The notes beneath the pieces are model-generated. The model did not search any database and had not been told where the DNA came from. It saw only the letters and a program-made list of their open reading frames with translations. Source: Rhizobiales bacterium Y(2018) (GTDB lineage Bacteria; Pseudomonadota; Alphaproteobacteria; Rhizobiales; Aestuariivirgaceae). Taken from it: DNA of 64,000 nucleotides. Position numbers and translations under genes: made by a program. The stretch's first letter is position 1, and each line of letters begins with the position of its first letter. The DNA lies in the NCBI GenBank assembly GCA_005502925.1, contig SCPD01000016.1, positions 62,001 through 126,000 of the forward strand, in the 5' to 3' direction. Of the stretch, positions 44,737 through 54,187 are shown piece after piece.

Positions 44737-46137
44737 TCAGACTGCTCCTTCGCGAGCGAGCTCGTCCATGACCTGGCGCACCGCGGCTTCGGCGATGCCG
44801 ACGATCTCGTCGACCTCACCCTTGGTGGTGATGAGCGGCGGCGCGAAGCCCAGAATGTCGCCATGCGGCATGGCGCGGGCGATGAGGCCCCGGTCGCGCG
44901 CCGCCTTGGAGATGCGGGCGCCGACCTTCAGGCCGGCATCGAAACGCGTCTTCTTCTCGCGATCCGCCACGAATTCGATGGCGCCGAGCATGCCTTCACC
45001 GCGCACTTCGCCGACGATCGGCAATTGCGCGAAAGCCGCTTTGAGCCGCTGCTGGAAGTGGCCACCGACTTCCTTGGCCTTGCCGGGCAAGTCCTCCTTC
45101 TCGACGATGTCGAGCACCGCATTGGCGGCGGCGGCGCCGATCGGATGGCCGGAATAGGTGAAGCCATGCGAGAAGCTGCCGACGCGGTCGGCGGCCTCCT
45201 CGATCACGCTGTAAACCTTCTCACCGACAATGGCGCCCGAGAGCGGGAAATAGGCGGAGGTCAGGCCTTTGGCGATGGTGATGAGATCGGGCTCGATGCC
45301 GTAATGATGCGAGCCGAACATGGAGCCCAAGCGGCCGAAACCGGTGATGACCTCATCGGCGATCAGCAACACGTCGTGTTTCTTCAGCACTTCCTGGATC
45401 GCCGCCCAGTAACCTTCCGGCGGCGGCGTGATGCCGCCAGTGCCAAGCACCGGCTCGCCGATGAAGGCGCCGACCGTGTCGGGTCCTTCGCGCAGGATCA
45501 ATTCGTCGAGCTCACGCGCACGGCGCGCCGAGAAATCACGCTCGGTCTCGCCGGGCTCGGCGCCCCAGTAATGATGCGGCACACCGGTATGGATGATGCC
45601 GGGCAGCGGCAGATCCATGTGATCGTGATAGAAGGACATGCCGGTCATCGAGCCCGACACGACGCTGCAGCCGTGATAGCCGCGCTGGCGCGAGATGATC
45701 TTCTTCTTGTTCGGCTTGCCGCGAAGGTTGTTGTAATACCAGACCAGCTTGGCCTGCGTCTCATTCGCATCCGAGCCCGACATGCCATAGAAGATTTTGC
45801 TCATCTTGCCGGGGGCCATCTTGACGAGGCGCGAAGACAAAGTCGCCAGCTCATCGGTCGTGTGGGCGGCGTAGGAATGATAATAAGCGAGACGGTAGGC
45901 CTGGCGCGAAATGGCTTCAGCCACCTCAGTGCGGCCATAGCCTATATTCACGCAATAGAGCCCGGCGAAACCGTCGATATATTCGCGTCCCGTCGCGTCC
46001 TTGATGCGGATGCCCTTGCCGGTCTCGACGATGGTCGGATCGCCGGCCTTGCCGCTGGCGAAGTCCTTGAGCTGGGTGAAGGGATGCAGGACGCTGGCCC
46101 GATCGAGCGCGCTGATTTCTTTTACATTGATGGTCAT
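44737..46137 (-). CDS. Class III aminotransferase (omega-amino acid/diaminobutyrate type)
   Basis: 466 residues from ATG 46137. The PLP-Lys segment LITIAKGLTSAYFPLSGAIV and the preceding LLIADEVITGFGRLG are class III hallmarks; HPFTQLKDFASGK is a typical N terminus. The family uses amino donors with a terminal amine, such as GABA, beta-alanine, putrescine, taurine or diaminobutyrate. It sits between a semialdehyde dehydrogenase and an aspartase, with a divergent Lrp regulator, recalling doeD-doeC-doeX of ectoine catabolism. That comparison is an inference. Confidence 0.85.
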   Translation of the reverse strand: MTINVKEISALDRASVLHPFTQLKDFASGKAGDPTIVETGKGIRIKDATGREYIDGFAGLYCVNIGYGRTEVAEAISRQAYRLAYYHSYAAHTTDELATLSSRLVKMAPGKMSKIFYGMSGSDANETQAKLVWYYNNLRGKPNKKKIISRQRGYHGCSVVSGSMTGMSFYHDHMDLPLPGIIHTGVPHHYWGAEPGETERDFSARRARELDELILREGPDTVGAFIGEPVLGTGGITPPPEGYWAAIQEVLKKHDVLLIADEVITGFGRLGSMFGSHHYGIEPDLITIAKGLTSAYFPLSGAIVGEKVYSVIEEAADRVGSFSHGFTYSGHPIGAAAANAVLDIVEKEDLPGKAKEVGGHFQQRLKAAFAQLPIVGEVRGEGMLGAIEFVADREKKTRFDAGLKVGARISKAARDRGLIARAMPHGDILGFAPPLITTKGEVDEIVGIAEAAVRQVMDELAREGAV

Positions 46138-46150
46138 GATGTTCTCCTGA

Positions 46151-47629
46151 TCAGGCGGCGAGATTGCCGAAGCAGACATATTTGGATTCGAGATATTCGG
46201 CGAGGCCGTGGCGCGAGCCCTCGCGGCCGAGGCCGGATTGTTTCCAGCCGCCGAAGGGTATCGGCGCGCCGGTGAATTTGGGGGTGTTGACGCCGACCAT
46301 GCCATATTCGAGCCGGTCGCTGACACGCATCGCGCGCGCCACATCGCTCGTATAGACATAGGCCGCGAGGCCCATCTCGCTGGCATTGGCGCGGCGAACC
46401 ACCTCGTCCTCATGATCGAAAGGCAGAATGGCGGCGACCGGGCCGAAGGTCTCCTCGCGCGCGATCAGCATGTCGTCGGTGACATCGGCGAGCACCGTCG
46501 GCGTCACGAAATTACCGCCGAGCGGGCTGTCCTGTCCGCCGGTGACGAGGCGGGCACCCGCTGACAGCGCCTGGGCGATCTGCTGGCGGCATTTCTCCGC
46601 CACTGACGGCCGCGTCATCGGGCCGATATCGACACCGGTTTCCAAACCGTGGCCGACCTTCAGGCGCGCCGTGGCTTCACCGAATGCGGTGACGAAGCGA
46701 TCATAGATGCCCCGCTGCACATAGATGCGGTTGGCGGCGAGACAATCCTGGCCCGAGGTCGCGAATTTTGCGCCCATGCAGCCCGGCACCGCGAGATTGA
46801 ATTGCGCATCGTCGAAGAGAAGGAAAGGCGCATGGCCGCCGAGTTCCAGTGAAGCCTTCTTCACGGTCTGCGCCGACTGCGCCAGGAGCAAACGGCCGAC
46901 CTCAGTCGAGCCGGTGAAGGAGAAAGCGCGCACTTCAGTATGCTCGAGCAGACGGCGCGCCAAAGGCGCTGCCTCGCCGGTCACCACCTGGAAGACGCCT
47001 TTGGGAATTCCCGCCTCTTCGGCGAGCTTGGCCAATGCCAAAGCCGAGAGCGGCGTCTCGGGCGCGGGCTTCACCACCATCACGCAGCCTGCCGCAAGGG
47101 CGGCGCCGGCTTTGCGGGTGATCATGGCGCTCGGGAAATTCCACGGCGTGATCGCCGCTGTGACGCCGATCGGCTGCATATGGACGCTCAATCGGCTACC
47201 GGGGAGATGGCTCGGAATGGTCTCGCCATAGGAGCGTTCGCCTTCAGCGGCGAACCAGTCGAAGAAGGCGGCGGCATAAGCGATCTCGCCGAGCGATTCC
47301 TTATAAGGCTTGCCCTGCTCGGCGGTCATGAGGATGGCGAGATCCTCGTCATGGGCGCGCATCAAGGCGGCCCAGGCGTGCAGCTTCGTGCCGCGCGCCA
47401 CCGGGGTCAGGTCGCGCCAGGCCGGGAAGGCGGCGGCGGCCGCTTTCACCGCCTGATCGACGGTTTCGACCGGGCAATTGGCGACATCGACTAGAGCCTC
47501 GCCCGTCGCGGGATCGATCACCGGCAGGGTTCCCTGCCCCGCCAGCCATTCGCCGGCGACAAACGCTTTCTTCTGCAGCAGATCCGCCCGTTTGAGGCGG
47601 CTCAAGGCAGTGGCGGCAAGGCCCTTCAT
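46151..47629 (-). CDS. NAD(P)-dependent succinate-semialdehyde-type dehydrogenase (GabD-like)
   Basis: 492 residues from ATG 47629 (GGGGAGA upstream). Catalytic Cys in FATSGQDCLAANRIYV, Glu in SLELGGHAPFLLFDD and cofactor loop SFTGSTEVGRLL define the enzyme. PWNFPSAMITRKAGAALAAG is the GabD signature. It oxidises the semialdehyde produced by the downstream aminotransferase, giving succinate or, in a doe-like pathway, aspartate. Divergent from the Lrp-type gene. Confidence 0.87.
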   Translation of the reverse strand: MKGLAATALSRLKRADLLQKKAFVAGEWLAGQGTLPVIDPATGEALVDVANCPVETVDQAVKAAAAAFPAWRDLTPVARGTKLHAWAALMRAHDEDLAILMTAEQGKPYKESLGEIAYAAAFFDWFAAEGERSYGETIPSHLPGSRLSVHMQPIGVTAAITPWNFPSAMITRKAGAALAAGCVMVVKPAPETPLSALALAKLAEEAGIPKGVFQVVTGEAAPLARRLLEHTEVRAFSFTGSTEVGRLLLAQSAQTVKKASLELGGHAPFLLFDDAQFNLAVPGCMGAKFATSGQDCLAANRIYVQRGIYDRFVTAFGEATARLKVGHGLETGVDIGPMTRPSVAEKCRQQIAQALSAGARLVTGGQDSPLGGNFVTPTVLADVTDDMLIAREETFGPVAAILPFDHEDEVVRRANASEMGLAAYVYTSDVARAMRVSDRLEYGMVGVNTPKFTGAPIPFGGWKQSGLGREGSRHGLAEYLESKYVCFGNLAA

Positions 47630-47720
47630 GTGTCGATTTCTCCCCAAAAATCCGTTGTTTTGGCGTGGCTCAAACTAAACGTCTCAACTCGGTGATTGAC
47701 TGCGTTTGGAACACCGCTAG

Positions 47721-47738
47721 TTTTGCAAACGTGCAAAA
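47721..47738. promoter_or_regulatory. Candidate Lrp/AsnC operator
   Basis: TTTTGCA (47721-47727) and TGCAAAA (47732-47738) form a perfect 7-bp dyad around AACG, 28 bp before the Lrp start and in the shared promoter region with the dehydrogenase gene. The AT-rich 18-bp palindrome is typical of Lrp/AsnC sites. Confidence 0.55.
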
Positions 47739-47765
47739 TTCGATCTGGCTACGCAGGAAAAGTGC

Positions 47766-48233
47766 ATGACTGAGCTCGACCGCATCGATATGGCCATTCT
47801 CGAGGCCGTGCAGGCCAATAACCGCATCACCTCCGAGGAGCTGGGCGAGCGCGTCGGGCTTTCGCCCACCGCCTGCCAGCGCCGGCTCAAGCGCCTGCGC
47901 AGCGAGGGCGTCATCGAGGCGGATGTCTCGGTCGTCTCGCCCAAGGCGGTCGGGCGGCCGATCTCCATGCTGGTGCTGGTGTCGCTCGAACGCGAGCGGG
48001 TCGATATCGTCGACCGCTTCAAGGCCTCGATCCGCGCCACCGCGGAGGTGATGATCGGCTTCTATGTCACGGGCGATGCCGATTTCGTACTGCTCATCAC
48101 CGCCAAGAGCATGGAAGACTATGAGCAATTCACCCGCCGCTTCTTCTACGAGAATCATGACATCAAAGGCTTCAAGACGCTGGTGGTCATGGACCGCGTG
48201 AAAGCGAGCTTCGCCCTGCCGATCGAAGCTTAG
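47766..48233 (+). CDS. Lrp/AsnC-family transcriptional regulator
   Basis: 155 residues. HTH LDRIDMAILEAVQANNRITS and recognition part RVGLSPTACQRRLKRLRSEG, followed by the RAM/AsnC ligand-binding domain (VDIVDRFKASIRATAEVMIG ... DFVLLITAKSMEDYEQF). It is divergent from the dehydrogenase-aminotransferase-aspartase unit and probably controls it in response to an amino acid. It is convergent with the hydratase gene, overlapping by 4 bp. Confidence 0.92.
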   Translation: MTELDRIDMAILEAVQANNRITSEELGERVGLSPTACQRRLKRLRSEGVIEADVSVVSPKAVGRPISMLVLVSLERERVDIVDRFKASIRATAEVMIGFYVTGDADFVLLITAKSMEDYEQFTRRFFYENHDIKGFKTLVVMDRVKASFALPIEA

Positions 48234-49024
48234 ATCAGGCGCAGCTCGACCGTGCCCAGCGGCCCAAAGGACGCCACCGCGTGCTGGCCGGCTTTCATCG
48301 GCTGCATCAGGGTCGCGGTACCGGTGTTGTAGACGTCGCCGGCTTTCAGCCCATTGCCGCGCTTGCGCCGCTCATTGGCGAGCCACAGGAGCGCATTGAG
48401 CGGATTGCCGAGCACATTGGCGCCATAGCCTTTCTGCACCGGATCGCCGTCGACGGAGAGCTCGACCGCCACGCTTGCCAGATCATGGTCGCGCCAATCG
48501 GTATTCCCCTCGCCCAGTACCAAAGCGCCATCGACGCCATTGTCGGCGATGATGGTGAAAGGCGGTTGCTGCCGCCAATTCTTGAGCGTGCCGGCGACCA
48601 CCTCGATCGAAGGATGCAGCGTGGCAATGGCGGTCTCTATATCGCCGAGGTCATAGGGCTGAGGCCGCGCCGGCAAATCCCGCGCCAGAATGAAAGAGAA
48701 CTCGCATTCGAGCACGATCGGGGCGAAATCCTTGCTGTCGAGCACTGCGGGCGTGCGATAGATGAGATGACGGAAGAGCGGCGCGCAATAAGGCTCGGCC
48801 AGGCCGAGCTGCTCCTGGATCGCACGATTGGTGCAGCCGCAGAACCAGCCGCCAACCGCCCAGCCAAGCTTCTCGGCGAGCTTCGCCTGAATGGCATAGG
48901 CCTCGGCGATATTGGCCGGCGCCAGGTCCGACGGCAGGCCATCGACAATGCCACGTTCGATACGCGCTTTGGCGAAGAGAGACGCGGCCTTATCGATCGC
49001 CGCCGGGCTCAAGCTCGTCATCAT
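48230..49024 (-). CDS. 2-keto-4-pentenoate hydratase/FAH-superfamily protein (MhpD-like)
   Basis: 264 residues. ECEFSFILARDLPARPQPYD, ADNGVDGALVLGEG and GNPLNALLWLANERRKRG match the hydratase/decarboxylase branch of the FAH superfamily. ATG 49024 overlaps the stop of the Ldh-type gene as TGATG. An AGGAG lies upstream. It hydrates or decarboxylates an enol-type keto acid; with the Ldh-type dehydrogenase it would process a keto acid from the imported compound. Confidence 0.85.
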   Translation of the reverse strand: MMTSLSPAAIDKAASLFAKARIERGIVDGLPSDLAPANIAEAYAIQAKLAEKLGWAVGGWFCGCTNRAIQEQLGLAEPYCAPLFRHLIYRTPAVLDSKDFAPIVLECEFSFILARDLPARPQPYDLGDIETAIATLHPSIEVVAGTLKNWRQQPPFTIIADNGVDGALVLGEGNTDWRDHDLASVAVELSVDGDPVQKGYGANVLGNPLNALLWLANERRKRGNGLKAGDVYNTGTATLMQPMKAGQHAVASFGPLGTVELRLI

Positions 49025-50094
49025 CAACTCTCCTGAAAGGCGCGCGGCGCCGCGACGCCGAGCTTCTCGGCAAAGGGTTTCACATTGCGCCAGGTGGCGG
49101 AGAGAATCTCGATGCCGGCTTGCTGACGCTCCACGCGCTCGGCCGTGGCCCGCTCGCCCGGAATACGGATCGCGTCCGAGCCCGGCGCCTTGCGCGAGGT
49201 CTTGATGAGATCGAGATACCAGCCGGTCCGTTCGGCGAAGGTTTCCGCATCGCTGAAGGACGCGGGATCTATCGCCATCAGAAGATGACCCTGGGTCTTC
49301 GTCTCACCCGATGCGCCCTGCCAGCCGGCAAGCTCGGGGCCGATGCCGCTGTCGGTCAAGGGACCACAGAGAAGCCCGACGCACAGAGCGAGGCCAAAGC
49401 CCTTATGGCCGGCGAGCGGGCTGATGGCGCCCTTGCGCACCAAGGCCGCTTCCGTCGTCGGCAGGCCATCCGGCCCGATGCCGGATCCCTCCGGCAAAGG
49501 CGTTCCGTCATAGGCGGCCTGGCGCACGCGCGAGCTTGCCAGCGCGCTGGTCGCCATATCGAAGACGAAGGGCTCGGCGCCGGAACGTGGAAAGGCAAAA
49601 GCCAGCGGATTGGTGCTCAGCAATTTATCCATGCCGCCCGGCGGGTGGACGAGCGGCGGACCGGAGGTGACAACGATGCCGACCTTGCCCGCTTTGGCGA
49701 TGCGCTCGGCATAGAAGGCCAGCATGAAGATGTCAGTGGAGTTACGGATCGCCACCGTGGAGGTGCCGGCCGTGCCGGCGATCTCGATGGCGAGATCGGC
49801 GCCCTTGATGGCGGCGGCCTGCCCCGGTCCTCCGCCGCCGTCGATGAGCGCCGTCGCCTGCGTCCTTCGCGTGAGCCGCGGCTCGGCCTTGCCGTCGATC
49901 AGGCCGCGCTCGAGGCTCGCCAGCGTGTAAGGCAGATAGTCGAAGCCCTGGATGCCGACGCCGCGCAATTCGGCATCGATATGGACATCGGCCGCCGCCC
50001 TGGCATTCGGTTCCGACATGCCGGCCGCCACCATCAGCCGGATCATGAAGTCGTGCAGCGCAGGCGCCGCTATGAGGATCTTTGGTTCAGGCAC
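49024..50094 (-). CDS. Ldh-family malate/(sulfo)lactate/ureidoglycolate-type dehydrogenase
   Basis: 356 residues, non-classical NAD(P)-dependent dehydrogenase fold: RAAADVHIDAELRGVGIQGF, LSTNPLAFAFPRSG and PLAGHKGFGLALCVGLL are conserved family positions. The family reduces or oxidises 2-hydroxy acids and imines. It is 6 bp downstream of an amino-acid ABC permease and overlaps the hydratase gene, in one transport-plus-catabolism operon. The exact substrate is not readable. Confidence 0.85.
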   Translation of the reverse strand: MPEPKILIAAPALHDFMIRLMVAAGMSEPNARAAADVHIDAELRGVGIQGFDYLPYTLASLERGLIDGKAEPRLTRRTQATALIDGGGGPGQAAAIKGADLAIEIAGTAGTSTVAIRNSTDIFMLAFYAERIAKAGKVGIVVTSGPPLVHPPGGMDKLLSTNPLAFAFPRSGAEPFVFDMATSALASSRVRQAAYDGTPLPEGSGIGPDGLPTTEAALVRKGAISPLAGHKGFGLALCVGLLCGPLTDSGIGPELAGWQGASGETKTQGHLLMAIDPASFSDAETFAERTGWYLDLIKTSRKAPGSDAIRIPGERATAERVERQQAGIEILSATWRNVKPFAEKLGVAAPRAFQES

Positions 50095-50100
50095 TTTTCT

Positions 50101-50766
50101 TCACCCCGTGAGTCTCGCCATGCCGGAGCGGCTTTCGATGATCCGCAGAAGCAGGACGGCGATGCCGCTCAATAGCAGATAGAGGATGGCGGCGATGGTC
50201 AGCGGTTCGAGATACCGATAGCTGTCATTGCCGATATTGCGGCTCATGCTCATCAGCTCCGGCACCGCGATGATCGACAGCAGCGCCGAATCCTTGAACA
50301 TCAGGATGATGTAATTGCCGATCGCCGGAATCATCGGCGGGATGGCTTGCGGCAGGATGATTTTGAGCCAGGTCTGCCCCTGCTGATAATTGAGAGCCCG
50401 CGCTGCTTCCCATTGGCCGCGCGGCACGCCGTCAATGCCGGCGCGATAGACTTCCGACAGATAGGCGCCGGTATGGAGGCCGAGCGCGATGACGCCGCAG
50501 AGCAAAGGCGGCAGGACGATGCCCGCCTGAGGCAGCACGAAGTAGATGAAGTAGAGCTGCACCAGAAGCGGCGTGCGGCGGATGAACTCGGCAAAGCCGC
50601 GTGAGGAGCGGCGCACCGCCGTGACGTCCGAGCGGTTGGCGAGCGCGATCACCAGGCCGACGGCGAGCGCCAGCAGCGAGCCGAAGAAGGTGGCGATGAC
50701 GGTGGTGCCGAGGCCGCGCAGGATGTCGGGAATGATGCGCAGCGCGAAGTCCCAATCCCAGATCAT
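50101..50766 (-). CDS. Amino acid ABC transporter permease (EhuD/HisM-like)
   Basis: 221 residues with about five membrane helices. FAEFIRRTPLLVQLYFIYF and the EAA loop EAARALNYQQGQTWLKIILP are HisM/GlnP-type signatures. It overlaps the preceding permease gene by an ATGA, forming the heterodimeric channel with it. Confidence 0.9.
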   Translation of the reverse strand: MIWDWDFALRIIPDILRGLGTTVIATFFGSLLALAVGLVIALANRSDVTAVRRSSRGFAEFIRRTPLLVQLYFIYFVLPQAGIVLPPLLCGVIALGLHTGAYLSEVYRAGIDGVPRGQWEAARALNYQQGQTWLKIILPQAIPPMIPAIGNYIILMFKDSALLSIIAVPELMSMSRNIGNDSYRYLEPLTIAAILYLLLSGIAVLLLRIIESRSGMARLTG

Positions 50767-51428
50767 GCCGCCCTCGGTCCCGTTTCGAGGCCGCGCGAGG
50801 CGCGCCGCTCGATCCGGCCGATCGCCCAGGCGATCGCCGATGACATGAGGAAATAACCGACCAGGATCGTCGCCAGCGCGATGAAGGTGCTGCCGGTCTG
50901 CTGGCGCACCGCCATGGCGTTATAGGTCAGGTCGGACATGGTGATGAGCGAGGTCAAGGGTGTGAGCTTCAGAAGATCGATGAACAGATTGCCGGCGGGC
51001 GGCAACATTGCGACCAGTGCCTGCGGGAAGACCACGTGGCGGAAGCGCTGGAGCTTGGTGAAGTTCAAAGCGACGGACGCCTCGGTCTGGCCGCGCGGTA
51101 CGCCGGCAATGGCGCCGCGCACCACTTCCGATCCGTAGCTGCCGACATTGGCGCCGAGCACCAGCACGGAGGCGACGAAGGGCGTCAGGCTGATACCGAT
51201 GAAGGGCAAAGCGAAAAAGGCCCAGAACAGCTGGACGTAACAGGAGGTGCCGCGGAACAGCTCGACGAACAGCGTCGGCCCGAGACGTATCCAGAAGAAT
51301 TTGGACGTGCGGGCAACACCCGTGAGAAGCGCCACGATCACCGCCACGACGGAGGCGACGACGGTGATCTTCACGGTCACCCAGGTACCGTCGAGGATCA
51401 TCCAGGCGTAGTCGGAGAACTGGCTCAT
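50763..51428 (-). CDS. Amino acid ABC transporter permease (EhuC/HisQ-like)
   Basis: 221 residues with the same fold: FVELFRGTSCYVQLFWAFFA and EASVALNFTKLQRFRHVVFP (EAA loop). It follows the binding-protein gene and is coupled by overlap to the second permease. The order ATPase, binding protein, permease, permease parallels ehuABCD. Confidence 0.9.
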   Translation of the reverse strand: MSQFSDYAWMILDGTWVTVKITVVASVVAVIVALLTGVARTSKFFWIRLGPTLFVELFRGTSCYVQLFWAFFALPFIGISLTPFVASVLVLGANVGSYGSEVVRGAIAGVPRGQTEASVALNFTKLQRFRHVVFPQALVAMLPPAGNLFIDLLKLTPLTSLITMSDLTYNAMAVRQQTGSTFIALATILVGYFLMSSAIAWAIGRIERRASRGLETGPRAA

Positions 51429-51490
51429 GATCCAATCCCGAAAGGAGGAGTGGCGGCGACACGGCTCACACCGGGCCGCCCGCCCTCAGA

Positions 51491-52321
51491 TCAATTGGCG
51501 CCTTGGCACAGCTCGTCGCGCGTGTGCTTGGTAGCGAGCTCGACATTGAAGCCATAGGGCTCGACGATCTTGGCGAATTCGCCGCTCGCCTTGATCTCGG
51601 CCAGCGCCACGTCATAAGCGTCGCGCAGCTCCTTCTCCTCATAGTTGAAGGCGGTCGCGGCACAGCTCACCGGCTCGCCGGCAATCGGGGCCACCACTTC
51701 GAGATTGGTGTCGCCGACCTTCTTGATCGTGTCGGCCAGAGTGAGGTCAGGCCAGGCGACGACATCGACACGGCCCGCCTGCAGCATGGCGATGGCGTTG
51801 AAGGCGTCGGTGGCGACGATGAGACGGTCGCGCGGCACGCCGACCTCGATCGCCCGCTTCTCTTCGGCGCAACCGCCGCAGACCGCGATCTTGACGTCGG
51901 TCTTGACCAGGTCCTCATAGGTGTTGAGCGCGGACGGATTGCCCTTCTTCACCGCGAAACCTTCCGCCGTGCAGAGATCGGGCTGCGAGAAACGCACCGC
52001 GGTGCAGCGTTGTGGCCGGATGATGAGGCCGGTCGAGACGATATCGAAGCGCCGCGCCTGGAGCCCCGGGATCAAGGCGGCCCAGTCGACGACGTCGGCC
52101 GTCACCTTGTTCACCTTGAGCTTGGCGAAGACGGCGCGCGCCACATCGACGGCGGCGCCGGTCGGCTCGCCCGAGGCCGAGAACATCGTATAGGGCGGCT
52201 CCTGCGCCAGGCCGATCTTCACCGTGCCGTCCTGCTGCAGTTTCTCGAGCGCCGTCTGGGCATGAGCGGCTCCCGCCCACAGCGTTGCCGCGGCCATGGC
52301 CGCAATCATAAATCTCTTCAT
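51491..52321 (-). CDS. Amino acid/compatible-solute ABC substrate-binding protein (EhuB-like)
   Basis: 276 residues with a Sec signal (MKRFMIAAMAAATLWAGAAH, cleaved after AHA). ALIPGLQARRFDIVSTGLII and RPQRCTAVRFSQPDLC match the family-3 binding-protein region that is also found in EhuB. An extra cysteine pair (CGGCAEE) is present. It begins 26 bp after the ATPase gene. The ectoine-type ligand is suggested by EhuB similarity and the DoeA-like enzyme nearby, not proven. Confidence 0.85.
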   Translation of the reverse strand: MKRFMIAAMAAATLWAGAAHAQTALEKLQQDGTVKIGLAQEPPYTMFSASGEPTGAAVDVARAVFAKLKVNKVTADVVDWAALIPGLQARRFDIVSTGLIIRPQRCTAVRFSQPDLCTAEGFAVKKGNPSALNTYEDLVKTDVKIAVCGGCAEEKRAIEVGVPRDRLIVATDAFNAIAMLQAGRVDVVAWPDLTLADTIKKVGDTNLEVVAPIAGEPVSCAATAFNYEEKELRDAYDVALAEIKASGEFAKIVEPYGFNVELATKHTRDELCQGAN

Positions 52322-52346
52322 GTCAGTCTCCTCCTTTGTTGTTTCT

Positions 52347-53141
52347 TCAGTCGATGCGATGGCCGGCGGCGATGATCTTCTTGAGGAACAGCCGCGTGCG
52401 TTCCTCTTTCGGATCGGAAAAGATCTGGTCGGGAGGCCCCTCCTCGACGATGGCGCCGCCATCCAGGAATAGAATTCGATCCGAAATCTCACGTGCGAAG
52501 CTCATCTCATGGGTGACGAGCAGCATGGTGGTCTTGCCCTCGATGGCGATGTCGCGCAGGACGGCCAGGACCTCTTCGACCAGCTCCGGGTCGAGCGCCG
52601 AGGTCGGCTCGTCGAACAGCATGATGGCTGGCTGCATGGCGAGAGCGCGGGCGATGGCGACGCGCTGCTTCTGGCCGCCCGACAACTGCGCCGGGTAGCT
52701 CGCTCCCTTTTGAGCGAGACCGACGAGACGCAGCAGATCCTGGGCGCGCTGCTCGGCCTCGCCGCGCGTAACGCCGAGGACGATCTGCGGCGGACGCGCG
52801 ACATTCTCCTGCACCGTCATATGGGGAAAGAGATTGAAGTGCTGGAATACCATGCCGATATGGCGGCGCATCGCATGGAGATGCGGCTCCGAGGCCGGCG
52901 CCAGACCGTCGCCTTTCGGCATGTGCCACAGGGGCTCGCCCTTCACCCAGACGGTGCCCGCCTGGATGGTCTCGAGCGTCATGAGGATGCGCAGCACGGT
53001 GGTCTTGCCCGACCCGCTCGGCCCGATCAGCGCGATCTTCTCGCCCTGCGGCACGCTCAGGCTCAGCTCCTTCAGAACGGCCAGGGCGCCGTAAAGCTTC
53101 GACACGCCGCGAAACTCGACGGCCAATTGCCGGTCAGACAT
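52347..53141 (-). CDS. Amino acid ABC transporter ATP-binding protein (EhuA/GlnQ-like)
   Basis: 264 residues from ATG 53141 (GGAGGTGA upstream). Walker [12 protein letters not shown], signature [15 protein letters not shown], Walker [15 protein letters not shown] and switch His in [12 protein letters not shown] are complete. It is the first gene of the importer and is preceded by the operator-like region 53212-53241, which shares an 11-mer with the LysR/M24 promoter region. Confidence 0.92.
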   Translation of the reverse strand: MSDRQLAVEFRGVSKLYGALAVLKELSLSVPQGEKIALIGPSGSGKTTVLRILMTLETIQAGTVWVKGEPLWHMPKGDGLAPASEPHLHAMRRHIGMVFQHFNLFPHMTVQENVARPPQIVLGVTRGEAEQRAQDLLRLVGLAQKGASYPAQLSGGQKQRVAIARALAMQPAIMLFDEPTSALDPELVEEVLAVLRDIAIEGKTTMLLVTHEMSFAREISDRILFLDGGAIVEEGPPDQIFSDPKEERTRLFLKKIIAAGHRID

Positions 53142-53211
53142 CCACGTCACCTCCCATTGCGGCGGCGACGTTCCCACGGATGCTAAGCTTGAAAAAATCC
53201 GGAATACTCAA

Positions 53212-53241
53212 TTCTCATATTTCGATTTATCAAAATGAGAA
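53212..53241. promoter_or_regulatory. Candidate LysR operator before the Ehu-like operon
   Basis: TTCTCAT (53212-53218) and ATGAGAA (53235-53241) form a perfect 7-bp dyad. Between them GATTTATCAAA (53224-53234) is the exact reverse complement of TTTGATAAATC at 54188-54198. The shared 11-mer in two promoter regions around one LysR gene suggests that this regulator controls both. Confidence 0.5.
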
Positions 53242-53247
53242 CCGGAA

Positions 53248-54165
53248 TCAGCCACTGGCGGTCGGAACCTCCGCCACATGGGCGTCGATAAGGGAGATGA
53301 AGGTCGAGACGGCCACCGGCGCCTTGGCGGCGGCCGCCGTGATCAGCATATGGGGCGAGTCATAGCCGAACTCGTCGGAATAGACGCGTTTGAGGAGGCC
53401 GCGCGCAACCCAGTCCTGCGCGTAATGATCGGGCAGCAACCCCAGATAGCCGCCGGTCAGGAGCAGGACGAGCATCGCTTCCATGGAAGAGACGGTGGCA
53501 GGCGTGCGCGCCCGGGCGAAGCGGCTCAAATCGAACTGCTCGTTATAGGCACGCACCACGAAGTCGTAATCGACGATCTCGGCGCGCGAGATCGGCGTCG
53601 CACCCGCCGCGAAGAGCGGATGGCCCTGCCCGCAATAAAGCTCATGGCGCTCGCGGAAGACCGGGCGGAAGGCGAGCCCGTTGATAGGGCGCAGATAGGG
53701 TACGATCGCCGCATGGAGATGGCCCGCCAATACGGCGCGTTCGAGCTCCATGCGGGGCGCCACGGTGAGCTCGATCTGCACGTCATTGTCCATCTCGTTG
53801 AAGCGGCGGATGACGGCGGTGAGCGGGAAGTTGGGGTGCGTCGAGAGGCAATCGACCATGCCGAGCAGCAACTTGCCGGCGAGGCGCTTGCGCAGGCCCG
53901 CCATACGGCCGGTGAAATCATCGAGCGTGGTGAGAACGCGCTTGATCTCCTCATAAGCGAGCCGGCCGCGCTCGGTGAGGCGGAAACCATGACGGCCGCG
54001 GTCGCAGAGCCGGAAGCCGATGCGCTCCTCGAGATCCGACATATGCAGGCTGATCGTGGACGAGCCGATATTGAGCGTCGTCTGCGCGCCGCTGTAGCCG
54101 CCTGCTTCCGCCACCGCGACGAAGACGCGGAGCAACCTGAGATCGATATCCATCACGCGGCGCAT
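53248..54165 (-). CDS. LysR-family regulator of the transport/catabolic locus
   Basis: 305 residues; ATG 54165 is preceded by GAGGAGG. HTH LLRVFVAVAEAGGYSGAQTT and recognition helix NIGSSTISLHMSDLEERIGF, then a ligand-binding domain. It lies between the Ehu-like importer operon and the divergent M24-M20-EutA-like operon, flanked by the two operator-like sequences. It is the likely common regulator. Confidence 0.9.
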   Translation of the reverse strand: MRRVMDIDLRLLRVFVAVAEAGGYSGAQTTLNIGSSTISLHMSDLEERIGFRLCDRGRHGFRLTERGRLAYEEIKRVLTTLDDFTGRMAGLRKRLAGKLLLGMVDCLSTHPNFPLTAVIRRFNEMDNDVQIELTVAPRMELERAVLAGHLHAAIVPYLRPINGLAFRPVFRERHELYCGQGHPLFAAGATPISRAEIVDYDFVVRAYNEQFDLSRFARARTPATVSSMEAMLVLLLTGGYLGLLPDHYAQDWVARGLLKRVYSDEFGYDSPHMLITAAAAKAPVAVSTFISLIDAHVAEVPTASG

Positions 54166-54187
54166 GCGAGCCTCCTCGTTTTCTTGC

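Noticed and set aside
42807-44771. 654-codon plus-strand frame across the hydrolase and aspartase-like genes
   Set aside because: It spans two convergent real genes in other frames and has low-complexity composition.
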